From Laspinema palackyanum D2a (GTDB taxonomy: Bacteria > Cyanobacteriota > Cyanobacteriia > Cyanobacteriales > Laspinemataceae), in assembly GCA_025370845.1 (NCBI GenBank), contig JAMXFF010000024.1:1-54396 (forward strand): a stretch of DNA of 54,396 nt, given 5' to 3'. Shown one piece after another: positions 1 through 9,239 of the stretch. Position 1 is the first letter of the stretch. Each line of letters begins with the position of its first letter. The notes beneath the pieces were generated by a model that had not been told where the DNA came from, searched no databases, and saw only the letters and a program-made list of their open reading frames with translations. Position numbers and translations under genes: made by a program.

Positions 1-76
1 TATGGAGAGCCTTCTTGACAAGAGTCCGGCCTTTTGATTACAGGTTGTTAACCTACAGCGCTTCACAGGTTACGCC

Positions 77-2044
77 CTGTCCCAACCCACCATTGAATCG
101 ATTCTTAACGAAAAACGGCAGTTTCCGCCATCAGAGGAATTTTCCAAAAATGCTCGAATCAAGAGTTTAGAAGAGTACCAGGCGCTTTATGACCAAGCTG
201 CCGCCAATCCCGAACAGTTTTGGGAACAGCTTGCGGAAAAAGAACTGCACTGGTTTAAAAAATGGGATAAAGTCCTCGACTGGCAACCCCCCAATGCCAA
301 ATGGTTTGTCGGGGGTCAGATGAATATTTCCTACAACTGTCTTGATCGCCACCTCACCACCCATCGCAAAAATAAAGCGGCCCTGATTTGGGAAGGAGAA
401 CCGGGAGACTCCCGAACCCTCACCTACGCCCAATTGCACCGGGAAGTCTGCCAAATGGCAAACGTGCTCAAAGATATGGGGGTGAAAAAAGGCGATCGCG
501 TCGGCATCTATATGCCAATGATTCCTGAAGCAGCAGTCGCCATGTTAGCCTGTGCGCGCATCGGGGCCGCCCATACAGTGATTTTTGGCGGATTTAGCGC
601 CGAATCCCTCAAGGACCGCCTAGTTGATGCCCAAGCTAAATTGGTGATTACTGCCGATGGCGGGTGGCGCAAAGAATCCATTGTCGCCCTGAAAGAGCAA
701 GTAGATAAAGCCCTGGAACTAGGGGCCAGCAGCGTTGAGCACGTTCTGGTTGTCAAACGGACGGGACAAGAAATCGCCATGACACCGGACCGCGATCAGT
801 GGTGGCATGAACTGCAACCCACCGCCTCCGCCAACTGTCCAGCAGAACCGATGGACAGCGAAGACTTACTCTTCATCCTCTACACCTCTGGCACCACTGG
901 CAAACCCAAAGGCGTCGTTCATACCACTGCGGGATATAACCTTTATACCCATGTCACCCTGCAATGGACTTTTGACCTGCAAGAAACCGATGTCTATTGG
1001 TGTACCGCTGATGTCGGTTGGATTACGGGTCATAGCTATATCGTCTATGGACCCTTGTCCAACGGTGCAACCACAGTCATGTATGAAGGTGCACCGCGAC
1101 CCTCAAACCCAGGTTGTTTCTGGGATGTCATCGAAAAATATGGCGTCACCATCTTCTACACCGCCCCCACAGCGATTCGGTCTTTCATCAAAATGGGGGA
1201 CCAACATCCCAACGCCCGGGATTTGTCTTCCCTGAGATTATTGGGCACCGTCGGCGAACCGATTAACCCCGAAGCCTGGATCTGGTACGCTCATGTGATT
1301 GGCGGCGATCGCTGTCCGATTGTCGATACCTGGTGGCAAACCGAAACCGGCGGATTTATGATTACCCCCTTACCCGGTGCGATCGCCACCAAACCCGGTT
1401 CTGCCACCCGTCCCTTTCCCGGAATTTTGGCCGAAATTGTAGATTTAGACGGCAGTCCCGTCCCCGCCAATGAAGGGGGATATCTAGTCATTAAGCACCC
1501 TTGGCCGGGAATGATGCGAACCGTCTACGGAGACCCGGACCGCTTCCGGCGCACCTATTGGGAACATATCGCCCCCAAAGACGGCCATTATCTCTACTTT
1601 GCGGGAGATGGTGCCCGTTGCGACGAAGACGGCTATTTCTGGGTGATGGGTCGTGTGGATGACGTAATCAACGTTTCCGGACACCGTTTAGGGACAATGG
1701 AAATCGAGTCCGCCCTAGTCTCTCATGAGTCCGTCGCTGAAGCAGCGGTGGTGGGTAAACCGGATGAAGTACGCGGGGAGGCGATCGTTGCCTTCTTGTC
1801 TTTAGAAAACGGATATGAACCCAGTCCGGAACTGGAAAAAGCGCTGAAACAGCACGTCGTTAATGAAATTGGGGCGTTAGCGCGACCCACGGAAATCCGA
1901 TTTACTGAGGATTTACCCAAAACGCGATCGGGCAAAATCATGCGCCGCCTCCTCCGCAATCTCGCCGCAGGTGAAGAAATCGCCGGAGATACCTCGACTC
2001 TACAAGACCGCAGTGTACTAGACAAACTCAGAAGCGGAGGCTAA
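77..2044 (+). CDS. acs: Acetyl-CoA synthetase (AMP-forming), apparent CTG start
   Basis: Converts acetate, ATP and CoA to acetyl-CoA through acetyl-AMP in the cytoplasm. The P-loop-like motif [11 protein letters not shown] lies near residue 270. The C-terminal domain carries the [11 protein letters not shown] motif, whose lysine is the acylation-regulated residue of this family. An ATG at 320 would leave only 574 residues. The same frame stays open upstream and encodes the conserved N-terminal segment ([17 protein letters not shown]), giving 655 residues, the normal family length. The frame is closed by TGA at 35-37, and no ATG, GTG or TTG lies between that stop and the conserved segment. The CTG at 77 sits where family members begin (M-SQPTIES) and has AGGT six bases upstream. 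So the product is secure, but the start is inferred: either CTG initiation or a sequence error. Confidence 0.93.
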   Translation: MSQPTIESILNEKRQFPPSEEFSKNARIKSLEEYQALYDQAAANPEQFWEQLAEKELHWFKKWDKVLDWQPPNAKWFVGGQMNISYNCLDRHLTTHRKNKAALIWEGEPGDSRTLTYAQLHREVCQMANVLKDMGVKKGDRVGIYMPMIPEAAVAMLACARIGAAHTVIFGGFSAESLKDRLVDAQAKLVITADGGWRKESIVALKEQVDKALELGASSVEHVLVVKRTGQEIAMTPDRDQWWHELQPTASANCPAEPMDSEDLLFILYTSGTTGKPKGVVHTTAGYNLYTHVTLQWTFDLQETDVYWCTADVGWITGHSYIVYGPLSNGATTVMYEGAPRPSNPGCFWDVIEKYGVTIFYTAPTAIRSFIKMGDQHPNARDLSSLRLLGTVGEPINPEAWIWYAHVIGGDRCPIVDTWWQTETGGFMITPLPGAIATKPGSATRPFPGILAEIVDLDGSPVPANEGGYLVIKHPWPGMMRTVYGDPDRFRRTYWEHIAPKDGHYLYFAGDGARCDEDGYFWVMGRVDDVINVSGHRLGTMEIESALVSHESVAEAAVVGKPDEVRGEAIVAFLSLENGYEPSPELEKALKQHVVNEIGALARPTEIRFTEDLPKTRSGKIMRRLLRNLAAGEEIAGDTSTLQDRSVLDKLRSGG

Positions 2045-2050
2045 AACCCG

Positions 2051-2526
2051 TCTCCGGTCCCCTCCCCTTACCAAGGGGAGGGTTAGGGTGGGGTTCCCCA
2101 TTTCCAGGAAGAAAACAAGGATTAATTCTTTCTCCGGTCCCCTCCCCTTGGCAAGGGGAGGGTTAGGGTGGGGTTCCCCATTTCCAGGAAGAAAACAAGA
2201 ATTAATCCCTTCTCCAGTAAAGGTTTCAGCCTTAGAAATTCTGGGTTTCTCATCCCCGGATGGACCCCACCCAACCCTCCCCTTGCCAAGGGGAGGGCTC
2301 TGAACCTTTGAAATTCTGGGTTTCTCATCACCGGAGGGACCCCACCCAACCCTCCCCTTGCCAAGGGGAGGGCTCTGAACCTTAGAAATTCTGGGTTTCT
2401 CATCAACGGAGGGACCCCACCCAACCCTCCCCTTGCCAAGGGGAGGGCTCTGAACCTTAGAAATTCTGGGTTTCTCCTCACCGGATGGACCCCACCCAAC
2501 CCTCCCCTTGCCAAGGGGAGGGCTCT
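2051..2526. repeat. Tandem array: two 80-bp units followed by four 75-bp units
   Basis: Two copies of an 80-bp unit start at 2051 and 2131. Four copies of a 75-bp unit start at 2231, 2306, 2381 and 2456. Both unit types contain the palindromic core CCCTCCCCTTGCCAAGGGG. The arms around it (GGGTTAGGGTGGGG in one, CCCCACCCAACCCT in the other) are reverse complements, so the two sub-arrays point towards each other. Copies differ by a few bases only, which suggests recent amplification. The array fills the acs-ferredoxin spacer. A 75-bp unit is 25 codons, so long open frames occur across the array on both strands; I do not regard them as genes. Degenerate single copies recur near 22953 and 23660. 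Confidence 0.92.
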
Positions 2527-2616
2527 CATTCTTGAGGCTAGTAAAACACTCCAATCAGTGATAAGCTCAGAAATTGGGCAAAATCGCACTGCAAGTCATT
2601 TCCTGGAACTGAGACG

Positions 2617-2937
2617 ATGGGCAAAACTTATACCGTTGAAATTATCCATAAAGGCACTTCCCACACGATTGAAGTGCCAGAAGATAAACAGATTCTTCGC
2701 GCCGCTTATGCTGCTGGAATTCTAGATCTACCCAGTTCCTGCAATGCGGGAGTCTGCACCACCTGTGCCGCTAAAATTATCGGCGAAGGTACGGTGGATC
2801 AGTCTGAAGGCATGGGGGTGGGAACCGATATGCAAGCGCAGGGATATGTCCTGTTATGTGTTGCTTATCCGCGATCGGACCTCAAAATTGAGACTGAAAA
2901 GGAAGATGAAGTTTATGAAGCTCAATTCGGTCACTAA
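2617..2937 (+). CDS. Plant-type [2Fe-2S] ferredoxin
   Basis: Small soluble electron carrier of 106 residues. The motif CNAGVCTTC (residues about 43-51) plus a fourth cysteine in VLLCVAYP gives the standard four-cysteine pattern of a plant-type [2Fe-2S] cluster, in which ferredoxin accepts electrons from photosystem I or from reductases. The C-terminal tail (EKEDEVYEAQFGH) runs beyond the minimal photosynthetic ferredoxin and is typical of accessory cyanobacterial ferredoxins, so I do not assign it as the main PetF. It lies just after a repeat array and is followed by a tiny gene in the same direction. Which partner it serves cannot be told from the sequence. Confidence 0.93.
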   Translation: MGKTYTVEIIHKGTSHTIEVPEDKQILRAAYAAGILDLPSSCNAGVCTTCAAKIIGEGTVDQSEGMGVGTDMQAQGYVLLCVAYPRSDLKIETEKEDEVYEAQFGH

Positions 2938-3001
2938 TCTTTAAGATTGGGGTTTGAAGGCGTTAATATTCTGACCATAAAGTACAAGGGGATTCTTGAC
3001 T

Positions 3002-3181
3002 ATGACGACTCATTTTATCTCTGCTGAAATTGATTTAAAAGCCTCTCCAGTTGAATTACAGCAAGCTATTGAAACGGAACTGGAAAAGCGCGGTGAACCT
3101 CTGCGTTGGGCAGTGACTTCGGTGGATGAAGAGGCTCAAAAAGTGGCTGTAGAAGCGGTGGTGACTGTACAGGAAGGATGA
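3002..3181 (+). CDS. Small conserved-looking hypothetical protein, 59 aa
   Basis: Encodes a 59-residue acidic, soluble protein beginning MTTHFISAEIDLKASPVEL. A TTG six bases upstream is in frame, but the ATG at 3002 is preferred because AAGGGG lies ten bases before it. The alternating pattern suggests a small alpha/beta fold: a strand, a helix (ELQQAIETELEKRGEPLRWA), then two strands (VDEEAQKVAVEAVVTVQ). There is no recognisable catalytic motif. It follows the ferredoxin by about 65 bases in the same direction and could be co-transcribed with it. Function unknown. Confidence 0.7.
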   Translation: MTTHFISAEIDLKASPVELQQAIETELEKRGEPLRWAVTSVDEEAQKVAVEAVVTVQEG

Positions 3182-3188
3182 AGGATGA

Positions 3189-3458
3189 CGCAACACCCGG
3201 CGGGGGTTTAAACCCCCGCCTAATAGCTAAAGTCGGTTGAAACCGACTGAAAGTCTTATGGATTCATGTTTCTAGTCGGGTTTTAAACGTTTTTAGGGGC
3301 GATTACTCTTGCCTTTCTACAGACGGGGGTTTAAACCACTGCCTAAGAACTTAAGTTGGTTGAAACACAACTTAAAGTGTTAGAGGTTGATGTTTGTAGT
3401 CGGTTTTTAACCGACTTTAGCTATTAGGCGGGGGTTTAAACCCCCGCCGGGTGTTGCA
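3189..3458. repeat. Long nested palindromic repeat element (family B)
   Basis: The outer ends are inverted copies of each other: GCAACACCCGGCGGGGGTTT at the left and its complement at the right (to 3458). Inside are further hairpins such as AAGTCGGTTGAAACCGACT and AAGTTGGTTGAAACACAACTT, plus an inner copy of the GGGGGTTTAAACC end. The whole can fold as one large branched stem. It carries no coding sequence. A shorter relative lies at 48244-48388. It fills the gap between the small gene and the DUF3326 gene. Confidence 0.9.
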
Positions 3459-3537
3459 ACTGGTGCAAGATGTCAGTAATACAAACATCTCCCCTATCCT
3501 CCCCATCCTCCCCATCTCCTCTATCCTCCCCATCCTT

Positions 3538-4602
3538 ATGATCCAACGTCCTTACACTGTAATGCTAATCGTCCCTACGGGAGTAGGGGCGGCAATTGGT
3601 GGTTATGCGGGAGATGCGTTGCCGATCGCAAGGGCGATCGCCCAAGTTTGCGATCGCCTGATTACTCACCCCAATGTCCTCAATGGCGCACAATTATATT
3701 GGCCGATTTCTAATGCGTTCTATGTGGAAGGATACGGACTCGACTGCTTTGCTAAGGGAGATTGGGGACTGCAACCTGTTCATCAAAATCGCATCGGTTT
3801 AATCCTCGACTGTGCGATCGAACCGGAACTTAGAATTCGCCACTTACAAGCTGCCGATGCGACTAGAGCAACTTTAGGCTTAAATCTAACTGAATATGTG
3901 ATCACCGATGCCCCGTTAAAGGTCGAATTGCGGACTTCTGCTGCGGGTGCAAGTTGGGGAACTATTGGTAACCCAGATAGCTTACTCAGGGCCGCTGAAC
4001 GGTTAATTAAAGATGCCAAAGCGGAGGCGATCGCCGTCGTTGCCCGATTTCCCGATGACATGGAAAGCGAAGCCCTCCACAACTATCGTCACGGGACCGG
4101 CGTTGATCCCCTCGCTGGTGCAGAAGCGGTGATCAGTCATCTGATCGTTCGTACCTTCAAAATTCCCTGCGCTCATGCCCCAGCCTTGTTACCCCTGCCC
4201 CTCGACCCGGATATCTCTCCCCGTTCCGCTGCCGAAGAAATTGGCTATACTTTCTTGCCCTGCGTTCTGGCTGGGCTGAGTCGCGCTCCTCAATTTATTA
4301 GCACAAAATCCCCCCATTGTCAACCCTCAGATATTTGGGTCGAACAAGTCGATGCCCTCGTCATACCTGCTACAGCAGCCGGAGGCAGTGCTGTGTTAAG
4401 TTTAAGTCACCAATCTGCCCAGATTATTGCCGTCCGAGAGAATCAAACTCAGATGCAAGTGCCCCCAGGGAGTCTGGGAGTACCCGCCATTGAGGTCAAC
4501 TCTTACTTAGAGGCCCTGGGCTGGTTGGTGGCGCATCGGGGAGGAATTGCCCCAACTGCCCTTAGTCCAAGTCTCTCCTCTCTGCAATGCCTTTCTGATT
4601 AA
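3538..4602 (+). CDS. DUF3326-type conserved cyanobacterial protein
   Basis: Encodes 354 residues from the ATG at 3538. The open frame extends back to 3451, but that part is translated from repeat-element end and a CTATCCTCCCCATCC pyrimidine tract (SPILPILPISSILPIL), so I exclude it. The sequence has the glycine-rich opening LIVPTGVGAAIGGYAGDA and long conserved blocks (ITHPNVLNGAQLYWPISNA; GTGVDPLAGAEAVISHL) that I associate with DUF3326, found in cyanobacteria and plants. No biochemical role is known to me. No membrane segment or signal peptide is evident. It is flanked by repeats and is probably its own transcription unit. Confidence 0.85.
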   Translation: MIQRPYTVMLIVPTGVGAAIGGYAGDALPIARAIAQVCDRLITHPNVLNGAQLYWPISNAFYVEGYGLDCFAKGDWGLQPVHQNRIGLILDCAIEPELRIRHLQAADATRATLGLNLTEYVITDAPLKVELRTSAAGASWGTIGNPDSLLRAAERLIKDAKAEAIAVVARFPDDMESEALHNYRHGTGVDPLAGAEAVISHLIVRTFKIPCAHAPALLPLPLDPDISPRSAAEEIGYTFLPCVLAGLSRAPQFISTKSPHCQPSDIWVEQVDALVIPATAAGGSAVLSLSHQSAQIIAVRENQTQMQVPPGSLGVPAIEVNSYLEALGWLVAHRGGIAPTALSPSLSSLQCLSD

Positions 4603-4685
4603 CTGTGGCGATCGCCCAGTCGGAAGTTGCATGGAAAGGTGAGACACTGGGGGTCAATCCATCTACCTTTTAACCGAGAACAGCC

Positions 4686-5291
4686 GTGACAGAACAGATT
4701 CCGAACGATCCACAACTGGAAACCTTTACCCGCACTCAAATTCTCATGGGGATGGGAGTAACGGCGATCGTCTTGTTTGGGATAGCCAAACTCTGGCTAT
4801 ACTTTGGCAATGTCACGAGACTGGGGTGGGATTGGGATGCAGTGGCGATCGCCGGTGGGGTGGGGTTAGGACTCGCCATTAGCGCCACCAGTTCCGTGGT
4901 TTATCGCTTATGGCCGGGATATCGACGCTGCGCGGACTTCTATCTACAAATTGTTTTAGAACCCCTAGTCTGGCCGGATTTAGTCTGGTTGGGGCTATTG
5001 CCGGGACTGAGTGAGGAACTGTTATTTCGGGGGGTGATGCTTCCGGCGATCGGGTTAAATGCCGTGGGGTTAATCCTGTCTAGTTTATGCTTTGGCGTAT
5101 TACATCTCAGTGGACTCCAACAATGGCCCTATATGGTGTGGGCAACAATAGTGGGGATGATTTTAGGCGGTAGTGCGCTGGTAACCGGGAATTTATTTGT
5201 TCCCATCACCGCGCACATTGTGACTAACTTGATTTCCAGTGTCTTATGGAAACTGGGTAAAACGGGCACCGAAGGGCGATCGCTAGATTAG
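4686..5291 (+). CDS. CPBP-family intramembrane glutamic endopeptidase
   Basis: Membrane protein of 201 residues starting at a GTG. It has several hydrophobic segments and the three motifs of the CPBP/ABI family: EELLFRG (the glutamates and arginine of motif 1), FGVLHLSG (motif 2 histidine) and HIVTN near the end (motif 3). Family members are Rce1-like intramembrane proteases or protease-like proteins involved in membrane protein processing, peptide maturation or self-immunity. No bacteriocin-type peptide gene is visible beside it, so a housekeeping role is more likely. It lies 83 bases after the DUF3326 gene in the same direction. Confidence 0.88.
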   Translation: MTEQIPNDPQLETFTRTQILMGMGVTAIVLFGIAKLWLYFGNVTRLGWDWDAVAIAGGVGLGLAISATSSVVYRLWPGYRRCADFYLQIVLEPLVWPDLVWLGLLPGLSEELLFRGVMLPAIGLNAVGLILSSLCFGVLHLSGLQQWPYMVWATIVGMILGGSALVTGNLFVPITAHIVTNLISSVLWKLGKTGTEGRSLD

Positions 5292-5316
5292 GTTACATCG
5301 CGCTGACAATCCTTGT

Positions 5317-6024
5317 TTACCGGGCCGATCGCCGATGAATTCCCGCAGCAGCTATGGCGATCGCCAGGGGATAAATCTGATGTTCCTGGACCTGAATTCG
5401 AGCGTGTAAACTCTCTCGCGTATCATTAGGAAATACGGGAACTGCCGCTTGCATTAAAATCTTACCACTATCCACTTCCGGCGCGACTAAATGCACCGTA
5501 CAACCGCTAATTTTCACCCCAGCGGCGATCGCATCTTCCACCGCATGACCGCCTTTAAAACTGGGCAATAAACTCGGATGCAAGTTCAAAATTCGGTTAG
5601 GAAACGCATCAATCAAAACCGGCGTAACAATCCGCATCCAACCCGCCATTACCACTAATTCTACATCATGCTCGTGCAACGTTTCAATAATTTTTGCATC
5701 TAAATCTTCTCGACTGGGATAGTCTCGATGGTTATGTAAAACTGCCGGAACCTGCCATCGATTCGCCCGTTCTAAAACCTTGGCTTTGGGGTTATTGTAA
5801 ATCAGAACTTGAATTTTGGCATGGAGTTGTCCGCTAGAAATTGCTTCAGCGATCGCCTCAAAATTGCTGCCACTCCCCGACGCCATAATCCCCAACCGAA
5901 TCGGGCGATCGGCATGAGGATTTTCCGCCATAAACTGAGGCGGCAACGCAGGAGAAATAAAACTAGGGCTAGATTCGGTGTTCAGTCGTTGGTCATTGGT
6001 CATTGGTCGTTGGTCATTGGTCAT
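5317..6024 (-). CDS. purN: Phosphoribosylglycinamide formyltransferase
   Basis: Transfers the formyl group of 10-formyl-THF to GAR, the third step of purine synthesis. Visible motifs are the nucleotide-binding GIMASGSGSNFEAIAEA, the active-site region ILNLHPSLLPSFKGGHAVEDA (split here by function: Asn-His-Pro and Lys-Gly) and the metal/folate-side Asp in VAPEVDSGKILMQA. The N-terminus before MAENPHADRP, including SFISPALPP, resembles other cyanobacterial PurN proteins, so the start must lie upstream of 5931. The available ATGs (6003 and 6024) both fall inside a TTGGTCA heptanucleotide repeat, so the first 7-14 residues (MTNDQRP...) are repeat-encoded. It is convergent with the CPBP gene. Confidence 0.93.
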   Translation of the reverse strand: MTNDQRPMTNDQRLNTESSPSFISPALPPQFMAENPHADRPIRLGIMASGSGSNFEAIAEAISSGQLHAKIQVLIYNNPKAKVLERANRWQVPAVLHNHRDYPSREDLDAKIIETLHEHDVELVVMAGWMRIVTPVLIDAFPNRILNLHPSLLPSFKGGHAVEDAIAAGVKISGCTVHLVAPEVDSGKILMQAAVPVFPNDTRESLHARIQVQEHQIYPLAIAIAAAGIHRRSAR

Positions 6025-6077
6025 TGGTCAGTTGTCATTGGTTGTTGGTCAGTTGTCATTGGTCATTGGTGGTTAGT
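5988..6077. repeat. Heptanucleotide repeat (TTGGTCA-type, STRR-like)
   Basis: About a dozen imperfect TTGGTCA units (variants TTGGTCG, GTTGTCA, TTGGTTG) lie head to tail. Short tandem heptanucleotides of this kind are known from filamentous cyanobacteria. On the complementary strand each unit supplies an ATG, and the array overlaps the purN start. A loose echo (TGACAAAGG, GGGACAAATGACAAA) continues to about 6127. Confidence 0.88.
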
Positions 6078-6289
6078 CCTGAGTATTCAACAATCCAAAT
6101 GACAAAGGACTAGGGACAAATGACAAATTTCCCTATCCCCCCAGTTAATTTTACCAGAACTTAGCCCATTTGCAAACGAGGCTTTTTTTCAATCCCGCCC
6201 CCCTTGCCGTTTATGGGGAATGGGTTAACATAGGTATCAGCAGGAAATGATATAACCCGTTTCCTTATATAAACGATTGGGATAAAACT

Positions 6290-6880
6290 ATGGAAGTGGC
6301 AACCCTCGAACCGTTTACCCCGGTGAAATTAACTTTGGATTTAACTGATGAGCAGTTTTTTCAACTTTGTCAAAACAACCGCGATTTACGATTTGAACGG
6401 ACGGCAACGGGAGAATTAATCATTATGTCACCTACGGGCAGCGATACGGGCAATCGGAATGGTAGACTGATTCAGCAGTTATTCAATTGGACGGATAGGA
6501 ATGATTTAGGCGTTGCTTTTGACTCTTCTGCCGGATTCAAAATGCCCAAAGGGGGAAATCGATCGCCCGATGCTTCGTGGATTCAAAAAGCGCGGTGGGA
6601 TGGGTTGACGGAGGAACAAAAGCAGCAATTTGCTCCCTTGTGTCCCGATTTTGTGGTGGAGTTACGTTCTGCCAGTGATTCTTTGAAAGAGTTACAGGAT
6701 AAAATGAGAGAATATCTGGAGAATGGGGTGCGGTTAGGATGGTTAATTGACCGTCAAAATCTCCGAGTGGAAATTTATCGTCCTGGGCAAGAGGTGGAAA
6801 TTATTGAGTCTCCGGGAAGCCTATTTGGAGAAGATGTGTTGCCTGGGTTTGTTTTAGATTTAGGTGCGATTTTATATTAG
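6290..6880 (+). CDS. Uma2-family (DUF820) restriction-endonuclease-like protein
   Basis: Soluble 196-residue protein. It has the Uma2 pattern: an N-terminal strand-helix block (LTLDLTDEQFFQLCQNN), the acidic SPDASWI, and DFVVELRSASDSLKELQDKM followed by YLENGVRLGWLID. These correspond to the PD-(D/E)xK fold acidic residues and the supporting helix; the usual lysine position is occupied by Arg in the ELRS variant common in cyanobacteria. Such genes occur in dozens of copies in filamentous cyanobacteria and their role is unsettled. It starts about 160 bases after the end of the heptamer region and stands alone. Confidence 0.9.
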   Translation: MEVATLEPFTPVKLTLDLTDEQFFQLCQNNRDLRFERTATGELIIMSPTGSDTGNRNGRLIQQLFNWTDRNDLGVAFDSSAGFKMPKGGNRSPDASWIQKARWDGLTEEQKQQFAPLCPDFVVELRSASDSLKELQDKMREYLENGVRLGWLIDRQNLRVEIYRPGQEVEIIESPGSLFGEDVLPGFVLDLGAILY

Positions 6881-6958
6881 GATTGTTGGGGGATTTGGAG
6901 AAAACCCCCCCAGCCCGATCGCGTGGCTAAGGGGGGAGTTACAATTAGACTAAAATCA

Positions 6959-9103
6959 TCATTCCGAGGTGACGCGATCAGCGGCGAGGTTGAGTTGATA
7001 GGAAATCGGTTCTCTGGCAGCGGATATCACAATAATTTCATAGTAACCCGATTCGGGTAAAACTCCACTCCATGATTGTTGGTCAGAATCTTCCAAGAGT
7101 GGGTTGCTTGTACTATTGGGCGGATAGAGGGAGATCCGAACACCTTGACTCGCGTATAAAGATAAGCGCAGAATTTGACCCTCCGATAGATACGCAGTAT
7201 AGGCTTTCCCCTCACCGGGGCCGAGGGTATTTCTCACTTGATGTCGAAATTGACCCCGGGAAAATTGAATGGGTTCGAGGGTTTTCCCTTGTTGTAAGGC
7301 GGTGAGTTGATCGGCGACGATCGCATACCAAATTTGGCCGACGGGTTGGTTAATAAAATTCACCCCTTGCTGTTCGGGAAACTGATGGAAAAACTGAGCA
7401 TCAGCTAAATCATAAAGGGCGCGACTACTCAGTTGCAATCGATTCACTGCCATCGTCACCCGATCGCGTTGTTGGTAGTCATAAGTCCCCAAACCTTGGC
7501 GCGCTTGGTCGCTTAAAGTTGCCAGATAATCCAACAGTTCAAAGGCCAATTTATCCCAGCGCGATCGCCACAGTTCATCGGCAGGTTCATGACTCAGGAG
7601 AATCCCCCGTTGGCTGGGATATCGTTCGTAAAAAACTTCATTCACCAAATCCACATAAAATTCATCGGAAATCCCCAGTTGCTCTCGGCGATCGCCCAGG
7701 GCTTCTTTCCGCTCAAATTCCTCTAGGGAATAACGAGAAGAAAATTCCGCTAAATCCGGATCAACATCTTCAAATAAATCCGGTTTCTCACCCGAACCTG
7801 TCGGTTGCATGGGATTATATTTAACCCACTGTCTGCCTCCCCACCACCCGGCACTTCCCGCCCCTAGGACTAACATTATCACCAACAAGAACGTACCCCA
7901 CCAAGGGAGTCCCCCCTGTCGAGACTGGGGAATTCCGGTCACCGCAGCAGTCCCTGTTATTTCTCCCACGGATGCAGGGAAAGGGGATAATGAGCCCGAA
8001 TTGACATTTTTCGATGCAGCAATGCTCTCCGGGGGAAGTTGGGTGGGAAACACCGTCCCGGGTAGGGAAGAATTGGGCAGAGGTGGGGGGGCCGGGGGTT
8101 GAGACCGAGGGGCTAGGGTGCCAGTGGATTGGACCTCGGCGATCGCCTGGAGGACCTGTGTGGCGCTTTGGAAGCGATCGCCCACCCGACGGGCCAACAT
8201 TTTTTTCAGGACCTGTTGCCAACCCGGTGGAATCTCCCCAAGTCCATCCTTCCCCCAATTCAACTCTTGGGGTTCAAAAAAGGGTTGGGGTTCTTCCCCA
8301 GTCAACAAAACCAACAGGGTCACCCCAAGGGCGTAGAAATCACTGTGGGGATACACCTGTCCTAACATCATCTGTTCTTCCGGTGCATATCCCACCTTAC
8401 CCAGGCGGGTTGCCACCGGCATAGGAGGACTGGTAACCGGCGAGGTGATCACCTGGGACTCCACCTGGGCCGCCACTTGCTTAACCCCACCAAAATCAAT
8501 CAAAACCGGCAACTGGTCCCGATTCCTGAAAATGAGATTATCCGGGGAGATATCGCGATGAATCACCCCGCGTGAGTGGATGTAGTCCAAAACGGGCAAC
8601 AGTTGTTGCAGTAACTGGGTGACCTCGGCAACGGTAAATTTCTGCCCCTGCTGACGGCGTTGGGAGAGCAATACCCGGTAGTTTTGACCCGGAACATAAT
8701 CTTGCACCAAAAACAACCGACTGCGACCTTCCACGGGCGATCGGCATAGTTCCCGGAATTTGGGAATCTGCGGGTGTTGGAGTTGGTAGAGAACACCGGC
8801 CTCCCTTGCAAAGAGTTCCTCTGCTTTTTGTTGGGCGTAGGTGCCTTGAACCTTGGGGGCAAATTCTTTAAGAACGCACTGTTCGTTAAAACGGTTGATA
8901 TCTTCAGCCAGATAAGTGCGTCCGAAGCCCCCATGACCGAGTTCTCGCACCAGTCGGTAGCGATCGCCCACTATGGTTCCCGCAGAAATGGCTCCTATTG
9001 AGATTCCCTCCGCGCCTAGCACCTTTAAGGGTTCGCCACAGGACTGGCAAAAGCGACTTCCGGGGAAATTATCATGTCCTTTACTGCAAAAGAGGGGCTT
9101 CAT
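6959..9103 (-). CDS. Zinc-ribbon Ser/Thr protein kinase with PPC-like C-terminus
   Basis: Encodes 714 residues from the ATG at 9103; an in-frame GTG at 9151 would add 16 residues that do not fit the family. Domains in order: N-terminal Cys/His ribbon (FCSKGHDNFPGSRFCQSCG), protein kinase domain about 48-335 with VLKEFAP lysine, HRDISPDN catalytic loop and DFGG, a Pro-rich linker, one transmembrane helix about 405-425 (GTFLLVIMLVLGAGSAGWW), an extracytoplasmic region, and a C-terminal beta domain like bacterial pre-peptidase C-terminal (PPC) domains (YTAYLSEGQILRLSLYA). The arrangement suggests a receptor-like kinase with its kinase inside and the PPC-like domain outside. The catalytic residues look intact. 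Ligand and substrates are unknown. Confidence 0.92.
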   Translation of the reverse strand: MKPLFCSKGHDNFPGSRFCQSCGEPLKVLGAEGISIGAISAGTIVGDRYRLVRELGHGGFGRTYLAEDINRFNEQCVLKEFAPKVQGTYAQQKAEELFAREAGVLYQLQHPQIPKFRELCRSPVEGRSRLFLVQDYVPGQNYRVLLSQRRQQGQKFTVAEVTQLLQQLLPVLDYIHSRGVIHRDISPDNLIFRNRDQLPVLIDFGGVKQVAAQVESQVITSPVTSPPMPVATRLGKVGYAPEEQMMLGQVYPHSDFYALGVTLLVLLTGEEPQPFFEPQELNWGKDGLGEIPPGWQQVLKKMLARRVGDRFQSATQVLQAIAEVQSTGTLAPRSQPPAPPPLPNSSLPGTVFPTQLPPESIAASKNVNSGSLSPFPASVGEITGTAAVTGIPQSRQGGLPWWGTFLLVIMLVLGAGSAGWWGGRQWVKYNPMQPTGSGEKPDLFEDVDPDLAEFSSRYSLEEFERKEALGDRREQLGISDEFYVDLVNEVFYERYPSQRGILLSHEPADELWRSRWDKLAFELLDYLATLSDQARQGLGTYDYQQRDRVTMAVNRLQLSSRALYDLADAQFFHQFPEQQGVNFINQPVGQIWYAIVADQLTALQQGKTLEPIQFSRGQFRHQVRNTLGPGEGKAYTAYLSEGQILRLSLYASQGVRISLYPPNSTSNPLLEDSDQQSWSGVLPESGYYEIIVISAAREPISYQLNLAADRVTSE

Positions 9104-9239
9104 CTGGGTTTCGCTCTCCCACAGGGGGTCCGTATTGCTATAACAATTCACCCTTGATTGTACAAACTGTTTCCTTATAGAAGCTACCCAGATTCAATTC
9201 TTTTTTAAACTTTTACCTTCTTCTTTACTCGGCTCCCTT

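Noticed and set aside
2018-2589. Open frames of 155-178 codons on the minus strand across the acs-ferredoxin spacer
   Set aside because: They are generated by the 75-bp unit, which is 25 codons and stays open in several frames. The predicted proteins are repeats of the same nucleotide unit in different frames, with no ribosome site.
3451-3537. Upstream extension of the DUF3326 gene
   Set aside because: It is encoded by the end of a palindromic element and a CCTCCCCATC tract. The family N-terminus fits the ATG at 3538.
7809-8424. Several overlapping open frames of 70-145 codons on both strands inside the Ser/Thr kinase gene
   Set aside because: They are shadows of the GC-rich, Pro-rich linker and kinase domain of the real gene.
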